This document shows positions 21,178 through 33,607 of a stretch of 64,000 bases of DNA, piece after piece; the stretch's first letter is position 1; every line of letters starts with the position of its first letter. The stretch comes from Musa acuminata AAA Group (Eukaryota; Streptophyta; Magnoliopsida; Zingiberales; Musaceae). The DNA lies in NCBI RefSeq assembly GCF_036884655.1, contig NC_088354.1, positions 10,580,501 to 10,644,500 on the forward strand. The letters run 5' to 3'. The notes beneath the pieces are model-generated. The model searched no databases. It saw only the letters and a program-made list of their open reading frames with translations, and was not told where the DNA came from. The translations under genes and the position numbers were made by a program.

Positions 21178-23696
21178 GAAGTCCTTTTACCGCCGCTTAC
21201 GTCCGATCTTCCCCTCTCTCTCTCTCTCTCTCTCTCAGAGGTTGGACAGAGGGTTGGAGAACCCAGAGTTCCTCTCTTTATAGGTAAGCGCGGATGAATC
21301 GATGGATACCTTTCTCAGATTCGCTGCGGATAACTAAATCTTGGGGCTCTTTTGCTGGGTTTTGTTGCTGGTGTGAAGCCGCTAAATTTAGAGAACGAGT
21401 GTAGAACGCTGGCGGCTGACCACTTCATCTGTACTTCCTTCTAGTTCTTTTCTCAATAATTCGGATCTTTTTCTATGCTCTGATTTGTGTTATTTTTGTT
21501 CCTTTTCTTTTCATTTGAAGTTGTAATAGTAGAATTCTGCATTCAGAATTTGATGAATTGAATGTTGAAGGATCTTCGTGGTAGGTGGAAAAGGCATTTG
21601 GGTTTGGATTGTGCAACGGGAAAGCTGAAATTTATGCTGAGATGATTCTCTTCTGTTCTAGATTTGGAACCTAGAGTCTGATGCTTCCGGAATTCTGCTT
21701 ATGTTGGAATAGGTGTTGGTAGGTAGGCTGCTATCTTAAGTGCTTGTTATTGTCGAGACTAGCTATTGATCACTAGTGTTTTGTGACTTTTGTCCACCTA
21801 TGGTACAGTTGCGGTCTTCATCAGTAGGATGTCACTACCAATCTGGAATTTTAGATCCTCTGAGCCCATCAATTTCCAACGACTTACAGCTGTACATCAT
21901 TAAGAGTTAGCGATTTCATACCTAAATCTTAGCATCTTCGTTTTCCAGCCTGTAGATTTGTAGCTTCCCGGAGAGGGTTTGCTACATAGTCAGTCTCAGT
22001 TTTCTCACACATAAAATCTCTATTTGAGCAAAATTTAGCTCTTTTTAATTTTTGGCTCAGTCTGCACCTTGCTTGGATATGGATAGAAAGTTTCAACACT
22101 GTTTTGTGCATTATATTTTTTGCCTATTGTTTGGTGATCAAAGGGACATAATAGTAGATGTTTCTAGTTCTTCTTGCAATTTATAACTTTTAGCAAATGG
22201 CATATCTCTCTCTTTGGTACTGTATCATTCAGTCATGTGTGTTTCTGGGAGATACTGGAAAACAATTATATAATTCGAAGATTATTCTAACTTGAGCATA
22301 ATTATTGAGATAACAGTGATATGAATGTTTATTTGTTATGCGACTATTCTTTGTAAAGCATGAACTGCCTGAAAATTGTAGGTTACAAACTTATTGTACT
22401 ATCTTGAATCTACTTTCCATTTATTATCTTTAGTCTTCCTCATTGATCTAGCATGTGATGCCGACCCCTCTGATTAAAGGTGAATTACATGCTGCTCTTT
22501 CTATACAAGGCTAACTGAATTGTTGAGCTCTTGATTATGAGCCGAGGAACATATGACAAGCCTGTTATGTGATGTAAATAATTTGCATGATTGTGTGCAA
22601 TGAACTTCACCTTCTGTCGAGCTAATTAAGCATATGATTCTTTTTCTCATGAAGTCAGATATTGCTTACATCAGAATGTGATTTTATTTTATTAATGGTT
22701 GTTGTAGTTTTTGTCAGAAAACAACAACAAGATTATGAATGATGCTTCTGTATCAGAAGGTCAATTATGGAAAGATTACTACAAATGAAATTAGCTAAGG
22801 CTTCTGTTACCTCCATGTCCTTTCTTTTCGTCAGGAAGAATTAACTCAGTTAATCATATGACAATTTCGACTTCTTGAAGGATATTAACTTTTCTGTTAT
22901 GTTTTATTTGATCATTCTAAGCTTTAACATTGGGTATCGGGATACCTCACTCAAACAGATTCAGATGTAATTTTTCTGTTCTCAAATTTCTGTTTCATGA
23001 GATTATACAAGCTGTTTTAAAGTTTCAGTCCTTTGGTCTATTTAAATTTCTTTGTCATACTCATATTGTGTGTTTCAGAAGACAATCATGGCTGATATGG
23101 ATTATCTATTCTGTGCTATCTTCTAGATATGCAGACATCACTTGGACATCTGTCTCGAAAAATCTGATAACATAGCAGGGATCAATGCGATGAACTGAAA
23201 TGAAGACCTCGGAAGTGAGATCCTCCACTTGTAATATTACAGATCTATCCTTCCAGAGTTGTTTGTCTCACTTTTGTCGTAATCTATTTACATTGCCTGG
23301 CCATGTTTCTACAATATCTGTATTTAAAATTCCCAATCGTATGTTTTTTCCCTCCCTGCTCCTTTGATTAGCTGGCATCAGAACAAATTGAAATGTTCTA
23401 AGTCCTTTAGTCATTTTAACAAACAGATTTCTCCACATTTGTTAACTCTTTTGTTTAGTTGCTTCACAAATTTTGTGAAGCAGATGTTTTGTTCAGTCAT
23501 GTTTGTTATTGTTGATCATATGTTCTTTAGAGATTTTAGGATCTATCTTTATACTATTGAAGAGCTCTGGTCATTTGCTGGTCTGAAATTTCTAGATATA
23601 TGCCGATGGGAATCACATGATCTTTCTTTCTTGCTTCACTCTTCAGATCTTTTTCTTATCTATTCCTCATCTCTTAATCAAGCAAAGTTTGCACAG
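21178..23696 (+). other. Leader exon and first intron(s) of the TIGR01589 gene
   Basis: A 5'UTR exon runs to about 21284 with a strong GTAAGC donor, followed by roughly 2.4 kb of intron-like T-rich DNA. The initiator ATG is probably in a small exon here but I could not place it with confidence; a short frame at 23089 (MADMDY) ends quickly. Confidence 0.5.
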
Positions 23697-26600
23697 AATC
23701 CTCAGAACACAGAAGAATTACAACCATCATCACAAGCTTCAAATGAAATTCAACCTATTCATCAAAATCCTCTAGTTGCTGAGACTCCAGGACCAAATCC
23801 GTGTTCATCATCCATTACAAATAGTCAGAACAGAAATGTTTCCCGTGAAGACATTGAACTTGTAAGTCAACATACCATTAGTTTTAACCACTTGTAGGAG
23901 TTTGTCTCTGTGGAACTTATTGGTTGAAGAGGATATCTTTTTTCATATGGTTGCCCTGCCCCATGGTCGTAGGTGCCGCTAGCATGCTATGCATACCTGC
24001 CTGCACATACTTGCTGGCACCAAACAATCACACGACAACAGGCCAGGCAGCACTCCATGCCAGCGTGTAATACCTGGACATGTTCTTGGGCTAATACACA
24101 GCACAGCATGACCTGTACTATGCTACCAAGCCATGGGCAGAGGCAGGGCACTTGGTACCTTGATATTTTCTCTTTTTCACTACCTTATTTTTTGTTCTTA
24201 CTCTTGCAGGTCCAAAACTTGATAGAACACTGTCTACAACTGTATATGAACAGAGGAGAGGTGGTTAGAACTCTGTCCGATCGTGCTAGGATAGAACCTG
24301 GTTTTACTACACTAGGTGAGCCTTCTATCCTTAGAACTTATGCATCCATGCAATCTAACCTTTAATATATGTTTGTGTAAGTGAATTTGGTAAGGTTTTC
24401 TCATCATAGTTAGACATGTTTGTTGTTTGTACTTGTCAAAACATTTGAAGAAATGCTGATAAGATCTTTTATGCTTTATGATTATTCTTCTCTGGTTCAA
24501 GCATCTGATACACATATATCCCCTACATGCGTATGTAGTAATTGTATCTTTACACGGTGTATAATTCAAAAGATGTTTATGCTTATGGGACATGCATCTA
24601 CAATTTAATTTCTAATTTTTGTAAAGAAATGTTGGCAGTTGCTTTTGAAGAGTTCTACTTCAAAATTACGAACGTAAAGTTCGATATAAATGCCATAAGG
24701 CACAATTGACAAGGGCAAGAAATGCTCATGAAAAACACACAGTTTTGTGAGAGCCTAAAAATGAAAATAAACTTTATTTTGGTCTGATGCCCTTTGTCTG
24801 TTTGCAGTTTGGAAGAAACTTGAAGAAGAAAATCCGGACTTTTTCAGGGCATATTATATAAGGCTGAAACTGAAAAAGCAGATCATTCTTTTCAATCATT
24901 TACTGGAGCACCAATGCCAGCTGATGAAATGTCCTGTCCTACCTAATGTTCCATTGGCTCCAATACATGGTGGCATTCATGCTGGGCCCGGTAATTTCTT
25001 TAACTTGAGAACCTGTCAAGATGATAACTGTTCAAAGATTTCAGAAGCTATCAAGTGAGATGCTGATTATTCTTTATTTTGCAAACTCTGCTGTACATAG
25101 AAAATTTTGTATTGTTATTTTCTTGTGAAGTCGTGTTCATAACTGTGATCCTGGTTCCATTGGTTGACAGGAGTATGCTCCATCAATCTACAAAATTTCT
25201 TTTTTTTGTGACCTTCGAATCTTGCTGCTTTGTCCTTAATGTTCATTGAGAATCGTACATCTGTATGAGTGGGATGGGTGGGCTTGGGGCTAGTGGAGGG
25301 CCATGCAAACCATCCAAACCCCTGGCTGCAACCTTCCTTTATGCTCCTTTTATTGGGTCAAGTTCACCTATTAAAAAATGACTATTCTCTACCAAATCCT
25401 CTGGCATTGCTAAAAAAATTTTCGTCCATGGATAGCTGGGTTTTTGTTGTTATAGGATTCTGTAGGTCTAGTTCTGATTATACCAAGATTCCACCATCCA
25501 GCTATCCTAATCTGATATACATTCTTTTTTATAAGTGAGATTCTGAATCCAGTTTCTAATGATTTTAGCACTTGTCAAACTTGAATGCTTTCAAATAGTT
25601 TGTTGGTCCTATACTGGAATCATGTGTGTAAGACAACCTGTACCAGCATTGCCCTTTTTTTTGACCTCCTGTTCTGTTTTACTTGTCACCACTTCTTAAT
25701 GACTTTAATCCTCTAATGTTCTCATTAAAATCACATTACTACTCAGATAAAAGCTTCTTCTGTATGTCAATTACGACAATGACATTAAGAAAAAGTTGAA
25801 GAGAGATTTTTTGACTGCAGTATATGCTTATTTCAACAGTAAGTTATTCTGCATCTGTGCAAGTTTTCATATTCATCTATAATGTAGATGACCTTAGTAC
25901 TGTACATCTTTCTTTCATTTCCTGCACTGATTATATGTTCAACAAGTTCATGGCAAGCTGGCTTATTGCTGTCAAGTTAAGTCATATCAATTTTATCCAA
26001 TTGCTTATCTACTTTAACTCACAAGGAAGCAAATAATCACAGCTGATTTGCAAAACCATGTGGCCAAATGCCATTTTCTTCTCATCCCATTTTTTAGGCC
26101 AAATACATGCAATCTGATTTTCATAATTTATCCTGTTTCACCAATTAAGGAATTGCTTTCCTGTCGAACCATTTGAATAAGCTTTTCTTTGCCTCTTTTA
26201 TTACTTCACTTGTATGTTGAACTTCCTGGAATGTTATTGCCATAAGTTATAGTTAAATTTTCTAAACCTCGGTATTTTTTTGTATTAAATTTTGTGCAGA
26301 TAGTAAAATAGTCAGTACTTTAATTAGGTTGGTTTTTTTTTAATCTACAAATATGATTCTTATTAAAAAGCTGTTATTATCATCTTTAAGAACCACATAA
26401 ATTTAGTTTGAAGCACACAGTTAATCACTTACTCAAAGACAACCTGTTTTCAGTGCAGTTAACAGTATGCCTTTGGGGTATCCAGTTCTTCAGCAACCTG
26501 CAATGACGACTACAGGTCAGCCACATTTTGATCCTGTAAGTTGTGTATTGTCTAGCTGCAATGTGGTTAATGGTATTCCTGCTCCTGGAAGATATCACCC

Positions 26601-28374
26601 GATTCATGTAAATTCTGGAAATGTGTAAGTTCATTTGTTGCAACTTCTTTAGCATTGCTACAATTCTTTTACATAATTGCTATATATCGTAAAGGAGACA
26701 TCAAGTAGTGGAGGATTGGAACTTAAACAACATCATATATCAAAAGAAATGATAAACTATTTTTTATGGTTTGGACAATCTTTTGAAATTTTAGTGGAAC
26801 TCTGATGCAGGAAGATAACAGATGATATGTTCCAAGTTAGTTCTTAGAGGAGTCAAAGTTGTCAAACTTGAGTCAAATTGAGTTTTAGGCATGTAGTGTC
26901 TTTGGAGATTTTCAATTAACTTGTTCTCTTGTGGCTATTTTAAATAGGAAAAAATTGAGTTTCATTGTTAATTTATGAATTATATTTTTATTTTATATAG
27001 TCAGTCTGACGAACACTTCTTATGATTATTGCAGCATTGTGATTAATGATCACAAACCTGAAGCAACTCCTGCAACTGCTCCATGTGGTGCCATATCATC
27101 TTTGTCAGAGATGGCTGCAAGTCCTGCATCAGTGGCATCAAATAATCATTTTCCATTCACTCCATCTGAGATATCTGGGATGGGCCTGGATGCATCAACA
27201 CTTGAAACAACCTTAACATCTGATGTGGCAAGTATGGGAGAGTTGCAACTCAGTCAAGATTGTGCCATTGGTTCCTCGAGAGATTCACTGGGTTCATTAG
27301 GACCACTTTGGAACTTTAGCATTACAGACTTAGCAACTGATTTGGCAAATTTAGGAGGTAAGCGTTTCTCAGAGTACACCAGTTGACATTTAATCTCAAC
27401 ACTTGTAGGGCAATGCTAGCTAATTGTTCATGGCTTAAATCTACAGATAGTCTGTGAATACATTTCTGAATTTGTTCCTGGTGTCTCTTGCAAACGAACT
27501 AAAAGCCTAATGAGAAATTTAATGAGAACAAAGATATGTGTATATACTTAATTCATCTAAGATTCATTATGATGATAATTGATGTTTCTCATCTTGTTGA
27601 AAATACATACATGAGCCCATAATTTCCATTACCTATATTATCTTCATGTAACTTTAACATAGAGTGATAGCAACTTTTATCATGTGCTAACAAACTGATT
27701 GAAACCTATGTTCAGACACGTCCTATATGTTTATTCTTCTGAATGGTTCCTATCAAAATCTATGGACTGCTAACTAAAATATTTGTCATCTGAAACATTA
27801 TTAAGATAATAAGATATCAACATGCACCCTACCATTCAGACCACAATCTTGATTATGCTAGAAATTTTTGGGTATGGGTTTCCTCGTTAAATTGCTAACT
27901 ATGTGGATGCCTTTTCTGGTTATGACATCTTATTCCTGCTTGGTTGGTTGAAGATCTCGGAGGTCTCGAAAACTACACCAGCTCTCCTTTCCTGCCATCA
28001 GACTCAGACATCAGGCTTGACTCCTCAGAGCACGATGACACAAGTAAATGAACCATCCCTTTCCTATAGACTTGATCTTTTGCATGCAACTTTAGGATCT
28101 TTGCATGGTACAAAACTGTAACTAGTCCTGATCTTTCTGCATTCTTAAAATGCGTTCCACTTGGAATGATATTTATTACATCTTCCCAAGAAGGAGATAT
28201 TAATGGAAATACTTTGTTAGATATTACATTTTCTGAAAAGAAATAAGTTGATAGCTGCACCCAAACTCATGAAATCGCTGACACACTCAATTGTTAAATC
28301 ATGTTTCAGTTGAGGAATACTTTGCGGAAGCTATAACTGCACCATCCTCTCAACCAGATGAAGAGAAATCTTAG
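23697..28374 (+). CDS. Plant-specific TIGR01589-domain protein (5' end unresolved)
   Basis: Seven exons can be joined: 23697-23861, 24210-24315, 24808-24990, 26459-26624, 27035-27357, 27954-28043 and 28310-28374. All have GT-AG borders and give one open frame of 365 residues to the TAG at 28372. The diagnostic part spans exons 2-3: VQNLIEHCLQLYMNRGEVVR, then RARIEPGFTTL and VWKKLEEENPDFFRAYYIRL with LKLKKQIILFNHLLEHQ. This is the domain known as uncharacterised plant-specific TIGR01589 (A_thal_3526). It is helical and rich in basic residues; its biochemical role is not known to me. The rest is low-complexity, Ser/Thr-rich, with an acidic C-terminus (DSSEHDD, EEYFAEAI). The true start lies upstream of 23697 or in the extended frame that reaches 23364. 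Confidence 0.85.
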
Positions 28375-28980
28375 GGATGTGGAGACAATTTTGCCGACTT
28401 CTCATTTACCATAGGTCGCTTACGACTTGCATTGCAGGCTCTTCATGTTGGACTTTGATGCCAAGCACTGAGAACACCCGGTAGGTGCTCTTTGAATAAG
28501 GTTCTCACCATCTTTCTTTTATTTGAATCATGGAGGTAGCAGACAGGATGTCATTTTTCTGGTCTGTCTTCCGTAATGACATTGGAAATGTGTTGTTGAA
28601 CTTGAAAACCAAATTCATGAGCTATGCTTTTGTAGTTCGCTATCATGGACATCGATTTGGTGAAATAAATCATGTTGAGAGTCATCAAGTCGTCAACGTT
28701 TACTCTTCTAAAAGATTAAATCTTTTCCATAATTGGGACTTCGACAGAGATAAGTAGGCAAGAAGAGATCTTCCCACCGATGAATCGAGAGATAATAAAT
28801 AATCTGAGCTTCATTCTCTGTGTCACTTCGTTGACGAGCAAAAACCGACGAGAAGAAGGCGACTTTCAAAAGTCAACCTGCACGAGAAAGATTCCGCTGC
28901 GAAGGGCTCCTTCGTGGTTAAGCGGCACCGAGTGCAGCAGAACACATCGACAGCGACAGACTCTCTTTCTCCGATTACTG

Positions 28981-29430
28981 CGCTTGTTATCTAATTGATC
29001 GGACGGTCCTGATCCAAAGTGATGTCGGATCCGGAATCGATGGACGTCTCTGATACTTGCATTGGAAGTTCCCAGTGCAAGACATCATTGGAGAGGATCC
29101 GCACCGTTTGACTTGGTATCGACAACGACCAAATTGTTGTGCACTTGATCGGACGGTCCTGATCGAAAGCGATGGTCGGGTCCCGAATTGTTGGACGTCT
29201 CTGATACTGGCATTGGAAGTTCCCAGTTACAGACATCGTTGGAGAGGACGGCATCGCTCAACTCGCTTCATCTCTGATTGCTGCGCTTGTTATCCAATTG
29301 ATCTTGCAGTCCTGATCCTAAGTGATGGTCGGCTCTGATACGTGTACTGGAAGTTCCTAGTTGCAGACATCATTGGAGAGGATCCGCACCGTTTGACTGG
29401 GTAGCTCGACAACTCCAGCCAACCTTCGCC
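28981..29430. repeat. Three-copy tandem repeat of about 150 bp
   Basis: TTGATC followed by a GTCCTGATC core recurs at 28995, 29145 and 29298 (spacing 150 and 153), each followed by GGACGTCTCTGATAC-like and GGAAGTTCCCAGT-like segments and a CATTGGAGAGGA end. The array lies directly upstream of the channel gene's leader exon. Confidence 0.85.
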
Positions 29431-31734
29431 GTATACCTCGGGGCCCGCCGCTACCCCGAGATGGATACCTTATTCCGGACGCCGAATCCTCTCACCCGCA
29501 GCGATCGCGTTCGCTCGTCGAGGGATCGAGGATGGATATGGTATCCGGGCGGATACCCACCACGGGACGCGATATTCCACCGTTCCCCCCGGGGCGCCGC
29601 TCCCTGCTGTACCAGTCCACGTCCAGAGAAGCATCGGCGAAATTTCTCCGCTCTTTAAATTATGGCAACTACTCCAATACTATAATGCTTGGTGGCAGTT
29701 AATCGCCTTCTCAATGACGCCAAGAAAGTAAACCTCCCAGCGAGTGGAGGACGACTTCTTCTCGATCGCAGACCAGGAGGAGGTACGCTATGGCTTTCCT
29801 TCTCGATTTGGCTTAGAGTTCGGTTCCTTCTTGTCATGAGTTGGATTTCGGTTTGATCTCCCCTTTCTTGTTTTCTTGGATGGGTTCGGCTGTCAAATTG
29901 TTTTCTTTGGATGGGTTTGCCTATTAAGTTGTTTTCTTGGATCGTATGTGGATCAACAGAGGAGGATTTAGAGCCGACTCGGTAGATTTCTTTCCCCATG
30001 TGGACTTCTTTGGAGCCGGAGTTTCTTGATCGTTCTGGTTTAAGATTTGTTTTGTCGTTAATTCTGTTTGTAACATGGGATTTAAAGCTCTAAATTTTCT
30101 CTACCTTTGTGGAGTCATGTTTGTCGCTGGAGGTCGATTTCCTTCTCGAGATCTTCCCGTGGACCTTTCTGAGTTGAATATGAGTGAGGTATAAATGGAA
30201 GCGGAGCCAAGATTGTACCGTTAGCTCGTTGTGAGTTCGTAACATGGTCAAGTGGAATGCTTAGGTGAAATTACATGCCTAGTGGTAAATCGTCTTCTGG
30301 CTCATAGATTTGGGCTTATCTGTTAGGTAGAATTGTTACTCGTGGCATGATTCCAAGAGTTGAAAATCTTCAATCAAGATTGTAAGAAACTGCAATCAAT
30401 TACTCATGTAATGATTAATTAAGTTGCATGCCATGGTTGTACACGAGAAACATGATAAGGTAAAAGAAAAACTATATTTCCTAAAGGAGGTTAAAAATTC
30501 ATGTGAGTGACGACAAAATGTCAATATGCAAACCATAACTGGTACAGCTATATATATCATTCTTAACATTCCTAATATCTATGTTTAAATGCTAACATTT
30601 AGCAAATTTTTTGCAAGAACACTTGAAAATGAAAAAGATGGTTAATTTTACTCGATATGAATGAAAGTGTCCAATCCAAAGCAATGTTGACAATCTTCCT
30701 ATTATATTGTTTACACATTTTTTGTTGTAGTACTTGCATTTTTTTATGAATCAAAGTAAAGATCAACAAGATGTCCAGCATGAGGATGCCTTTTCTCTTA
30801 CATACTGCTGGTTTGACACACTCAGCAGTATTATGAACAATCACATTCGGATAACGATGCTGATGTTTCTTACATGAACTCCCCAGTAGTTCCTTATGAT
30901 CTAGTTTTGAATTACTTGCTAATAGTCAATTGTTTGCTATTTGTGTTTTTTTAATAATTTGTTGAAAATTTGTTAATCTTAATTATATTCATGGTCAAGA
31001 TTGAAAATTCTGAATCATAAACTGTTGAACTAGAGCATCTAATAATTTAGTTCAAGCCTATGGTTCTCTAATTGAAAGATACAACTCAATTTAGAGGTCA
31101 AGTGAGTTAAGTCTACTGATCAACATTGCATGATAATAATATGATGATGTTTTCTTTTGTTCTTGTTTATGACAATTATGCTTGTGCCTTGTGTATTCAA
31201 TTATGTCTAAAGTTAGTCTATCCCTACTTTAAGAAAAGCAGATCTCTTCTTCTTTGAAGCACTGCTGTGGGTGTAAAAGAAAATAAAACTCATTATAATT
31301 TTTTGCATATATAAAAATCAGAGCGAGATTTTTTTTCTTAAAGAACATAACATTATTTTCAAAGAGCAAAATCAGATAGGTTATGGTGTCACTTTCGGTG
31401 TAAGATAATAATGGAGATCAGTAAATGTCGATGAAACAATACTTTGGATACAAGCTTTTCTTTTGCAAAGAGAAATACCTTAAATCTTTTGAAATATTGT
31501 AATAATAAAAGAAACAAAATCATTTGACAAGACTCACAAAATACAAGAATAGCATCAGTGCTGTTACACCTCCAAAAGTGAATTCAGCAGTGGGAAATGA
31601 TGGTGAAAGGGGATAGGAGCATAAGCAAAATGACGTGGTCAGGCCACGATGACATGGTGAGGGGCGCATGACATAGTTTGGTGAGGCCAAGGAGAATATG
31701 GTGTGAAATACTTGCATTGTAGTTTAATACCTGA

Positions 31735-32487
31735 TCCTGGGTTTTTAATATGTACCGGGCGGTACGTATCGGTTCACCAGTTGATCGGCACGCGAACCGC
31801 TTGCTACCTGGTGGTATCAACTTGGCTGCGGTGAGGCGAGGCAAGGAAGAAGAGAGCGTTCAAAGAAGAGGGAGAAACATCGAAGAAGAGGGAGAAGCGT
31901 TGAGAAAGAGTATTGCGGAGTCATCAATGCGCCATCACTAGCATCTCGATGAACCTGAGCCCATTGAACCTTAGCGCAAACTTATCTTTCACACCCTTTC
32001 TCGATCCTGATCCAGCGCTGCCCTCCCTCGATGATCCTGATCCAGGAGGTAACGACAAGGAGAGTTGTACCTCTTTGGAGGAGGAGCTGGAGGCGCGGGG
32101 ATTAGAGGAGGCAACGGCGAGAGCAGCGGAAGAGGCGGCTGCGAGGAAGGCGGCGAAGACCCCGACCTTCTTTATCTCTAAATGGTCTCCTTTGTCCATT
32201 GTTGTTGCACGGAGAACCTTCCGATATCTATGTCGTCTTTCTTCTCCTCACCTCCTTGACGTCGAAGGCCATAGACGAGGTGACCGCTCAGTACACCGTA
32301 TCTTTATCTTTTTATATATTGATTTTTCATTTTTATATTTTTATATAAAAATATATATATTTTATTATTTCTTTTAGTGATCTTGTATGTCTAACTTCAC
32401 ATTCAAGCATTGTCTATGCATGACTTAGATGGATTGTCTTCATCAATGCATATAGTATGGGGATAGGGTGGAATAATGCCATCGAAG

Positions 32488-32543
<56 letters not shown>

Positions 32544-32670
32544 TAGTACTGCTCGGTACTAAAATTGATTTTTATATTTTTTTAGGCATATTGCTCGGTA
32601 CATTGTACAATATCGTACCGAGCAAAGCTAGATACATTGGTATGGTATGAAATTTTAATTCTTGACCTGA
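31735..32670. repeat. Dispersed repeat-like insertion in the leader intron
   Basis: Begins with ATGTACCGGGCGGTACG and ends with sequence such as ATCGTACCGAGCAAAG and GGTATGGTATG. Between them is a GC-rich stretch (31800-32300) unlike the surrounding intron and an (AT)n run. Short frames inside have no recognisable domain. Termini and class are uncertain. Confidence 0.4.
32490..32538. repeat. (TA)n microsatellite
   Basis: About 24 uninterrupted TA units. Confidence 0.9.
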
Positions 32671-32980
32671 TCTATATCTTGTAGTTCTTGGATATTAACC
32701 TAAACCACACAATGTCATCAAAGTTCATCAATGTCTTATTTTTAAGTAACTCACCCTAGTAGGGTCAAGTTTGACACAGTTTTAACCTAATAATTGTTGG
32801 GTTGGCTCTAAAACTTGACGAGTTGAGTCAAACCTGCTGAGTTTTGAGTTGACGCTTTGAGTTTTTAATTTTTGGTTCAGCCATGAACCAGAAATTAAAC
32901 TGAAGCTTCCGATAATGTTCTGCCTTTCCTTTTTCATATAAATGCTCTGTCTATCTTGGCAATATTTGCTTGACCTGAAT

Positions 32981-33252
32981 GATAATATAAACCCCAATTA
33001 AGCAAGGGTGACAAAACCTAGTATAAAAACTATATTATCATTAACATGACCTATTTCGACATGCATCATTTTAACTTGTTTTGATTGTCCTTCAGCATGT
33101 TACTGTCCATGTATTTGATAATATAAACCCCAATCGAGCAAGTGTGACAAAACCTAGTATAAAAACTATAATATCATTAACATGACCTATTTAGACATGC
33201 ATCATTTCAACTTGCTTTGATTGTCGTTCTGCATGTTACTGTCTGTGCATCT
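32981..33252. repeat. 136 bp tandem duplication
   Basis: GATAATATAAACCCCAAT at 32981 recurs at 33117, and the two 136 bp copies differ at roughly ten to fifteen positions. Confidence 0.85.
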
Positions 33253-33538
33253 TTCTCTGTCCCTTTTATAATTTGTCAACATCATGCTTGATCATATCTT
33301 TTTTTTTTACATCTTAGCTCCACATAAATATGTGCATTATTTACTAATTTAACAAGAAAGAGTGCCTACTCTGAAACAATCATGATAACAGTCTTTTAAC
33401 TGTTATATAAAATGATGTTTGTTTCTATCCTGAGCGAATATTTTACTTACCTGTTGCAGAACAGCCTGTAGTTCTTGTTCTTGCTGCTTTCCACTACTTC
33501 TTGAAAAAGGCTGGTGATTAGTTTAGTCTGTGCAATAG

Positions 33539-33577
33539 ATGCTGGTGTTCGTGATCATGAAATTCAGTTCTCTTTAG
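33539..33577 (+). CDS. Upstream ORF in the CNGC leader
   Basis: ATG at 33539 opens a 12-codon frame (MLVFVIMKFSSL) ending in TAG, 30 bases before the main ATG. If scanned, it could lower translation of the channel; that is inference. Confidence 0.3.
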   Translation: MLVFVIMKFSSL

Positions 33578-33607
33578 TAGGCACTGCACTACAATTAAGC
33601 TGAAGCT

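Larger units (their letters stand above)
29640..33607 (+). other. 5'UTR and leader intron of the CNGC gene
   Basis: A GAGGAG|GTACGC donor at 29782/29783 and a CTGTTGCAG acceptor ending at 33459 define a likely 3677 bp leader intron. The second UTR exon runs 33460-33607 before the ATG at 33608. The intron is T-rich and holds repeats but no coding exon that I can support. Confidence 0.6.

Noticed and set aside
31913..32377. 154-codon + frame in the CNGC leader intron
   Set aside because: GC-rich part of a dispersed repeat-like insertion, ending in low-complexity Phe/Tyr/Ile codons; no domain.
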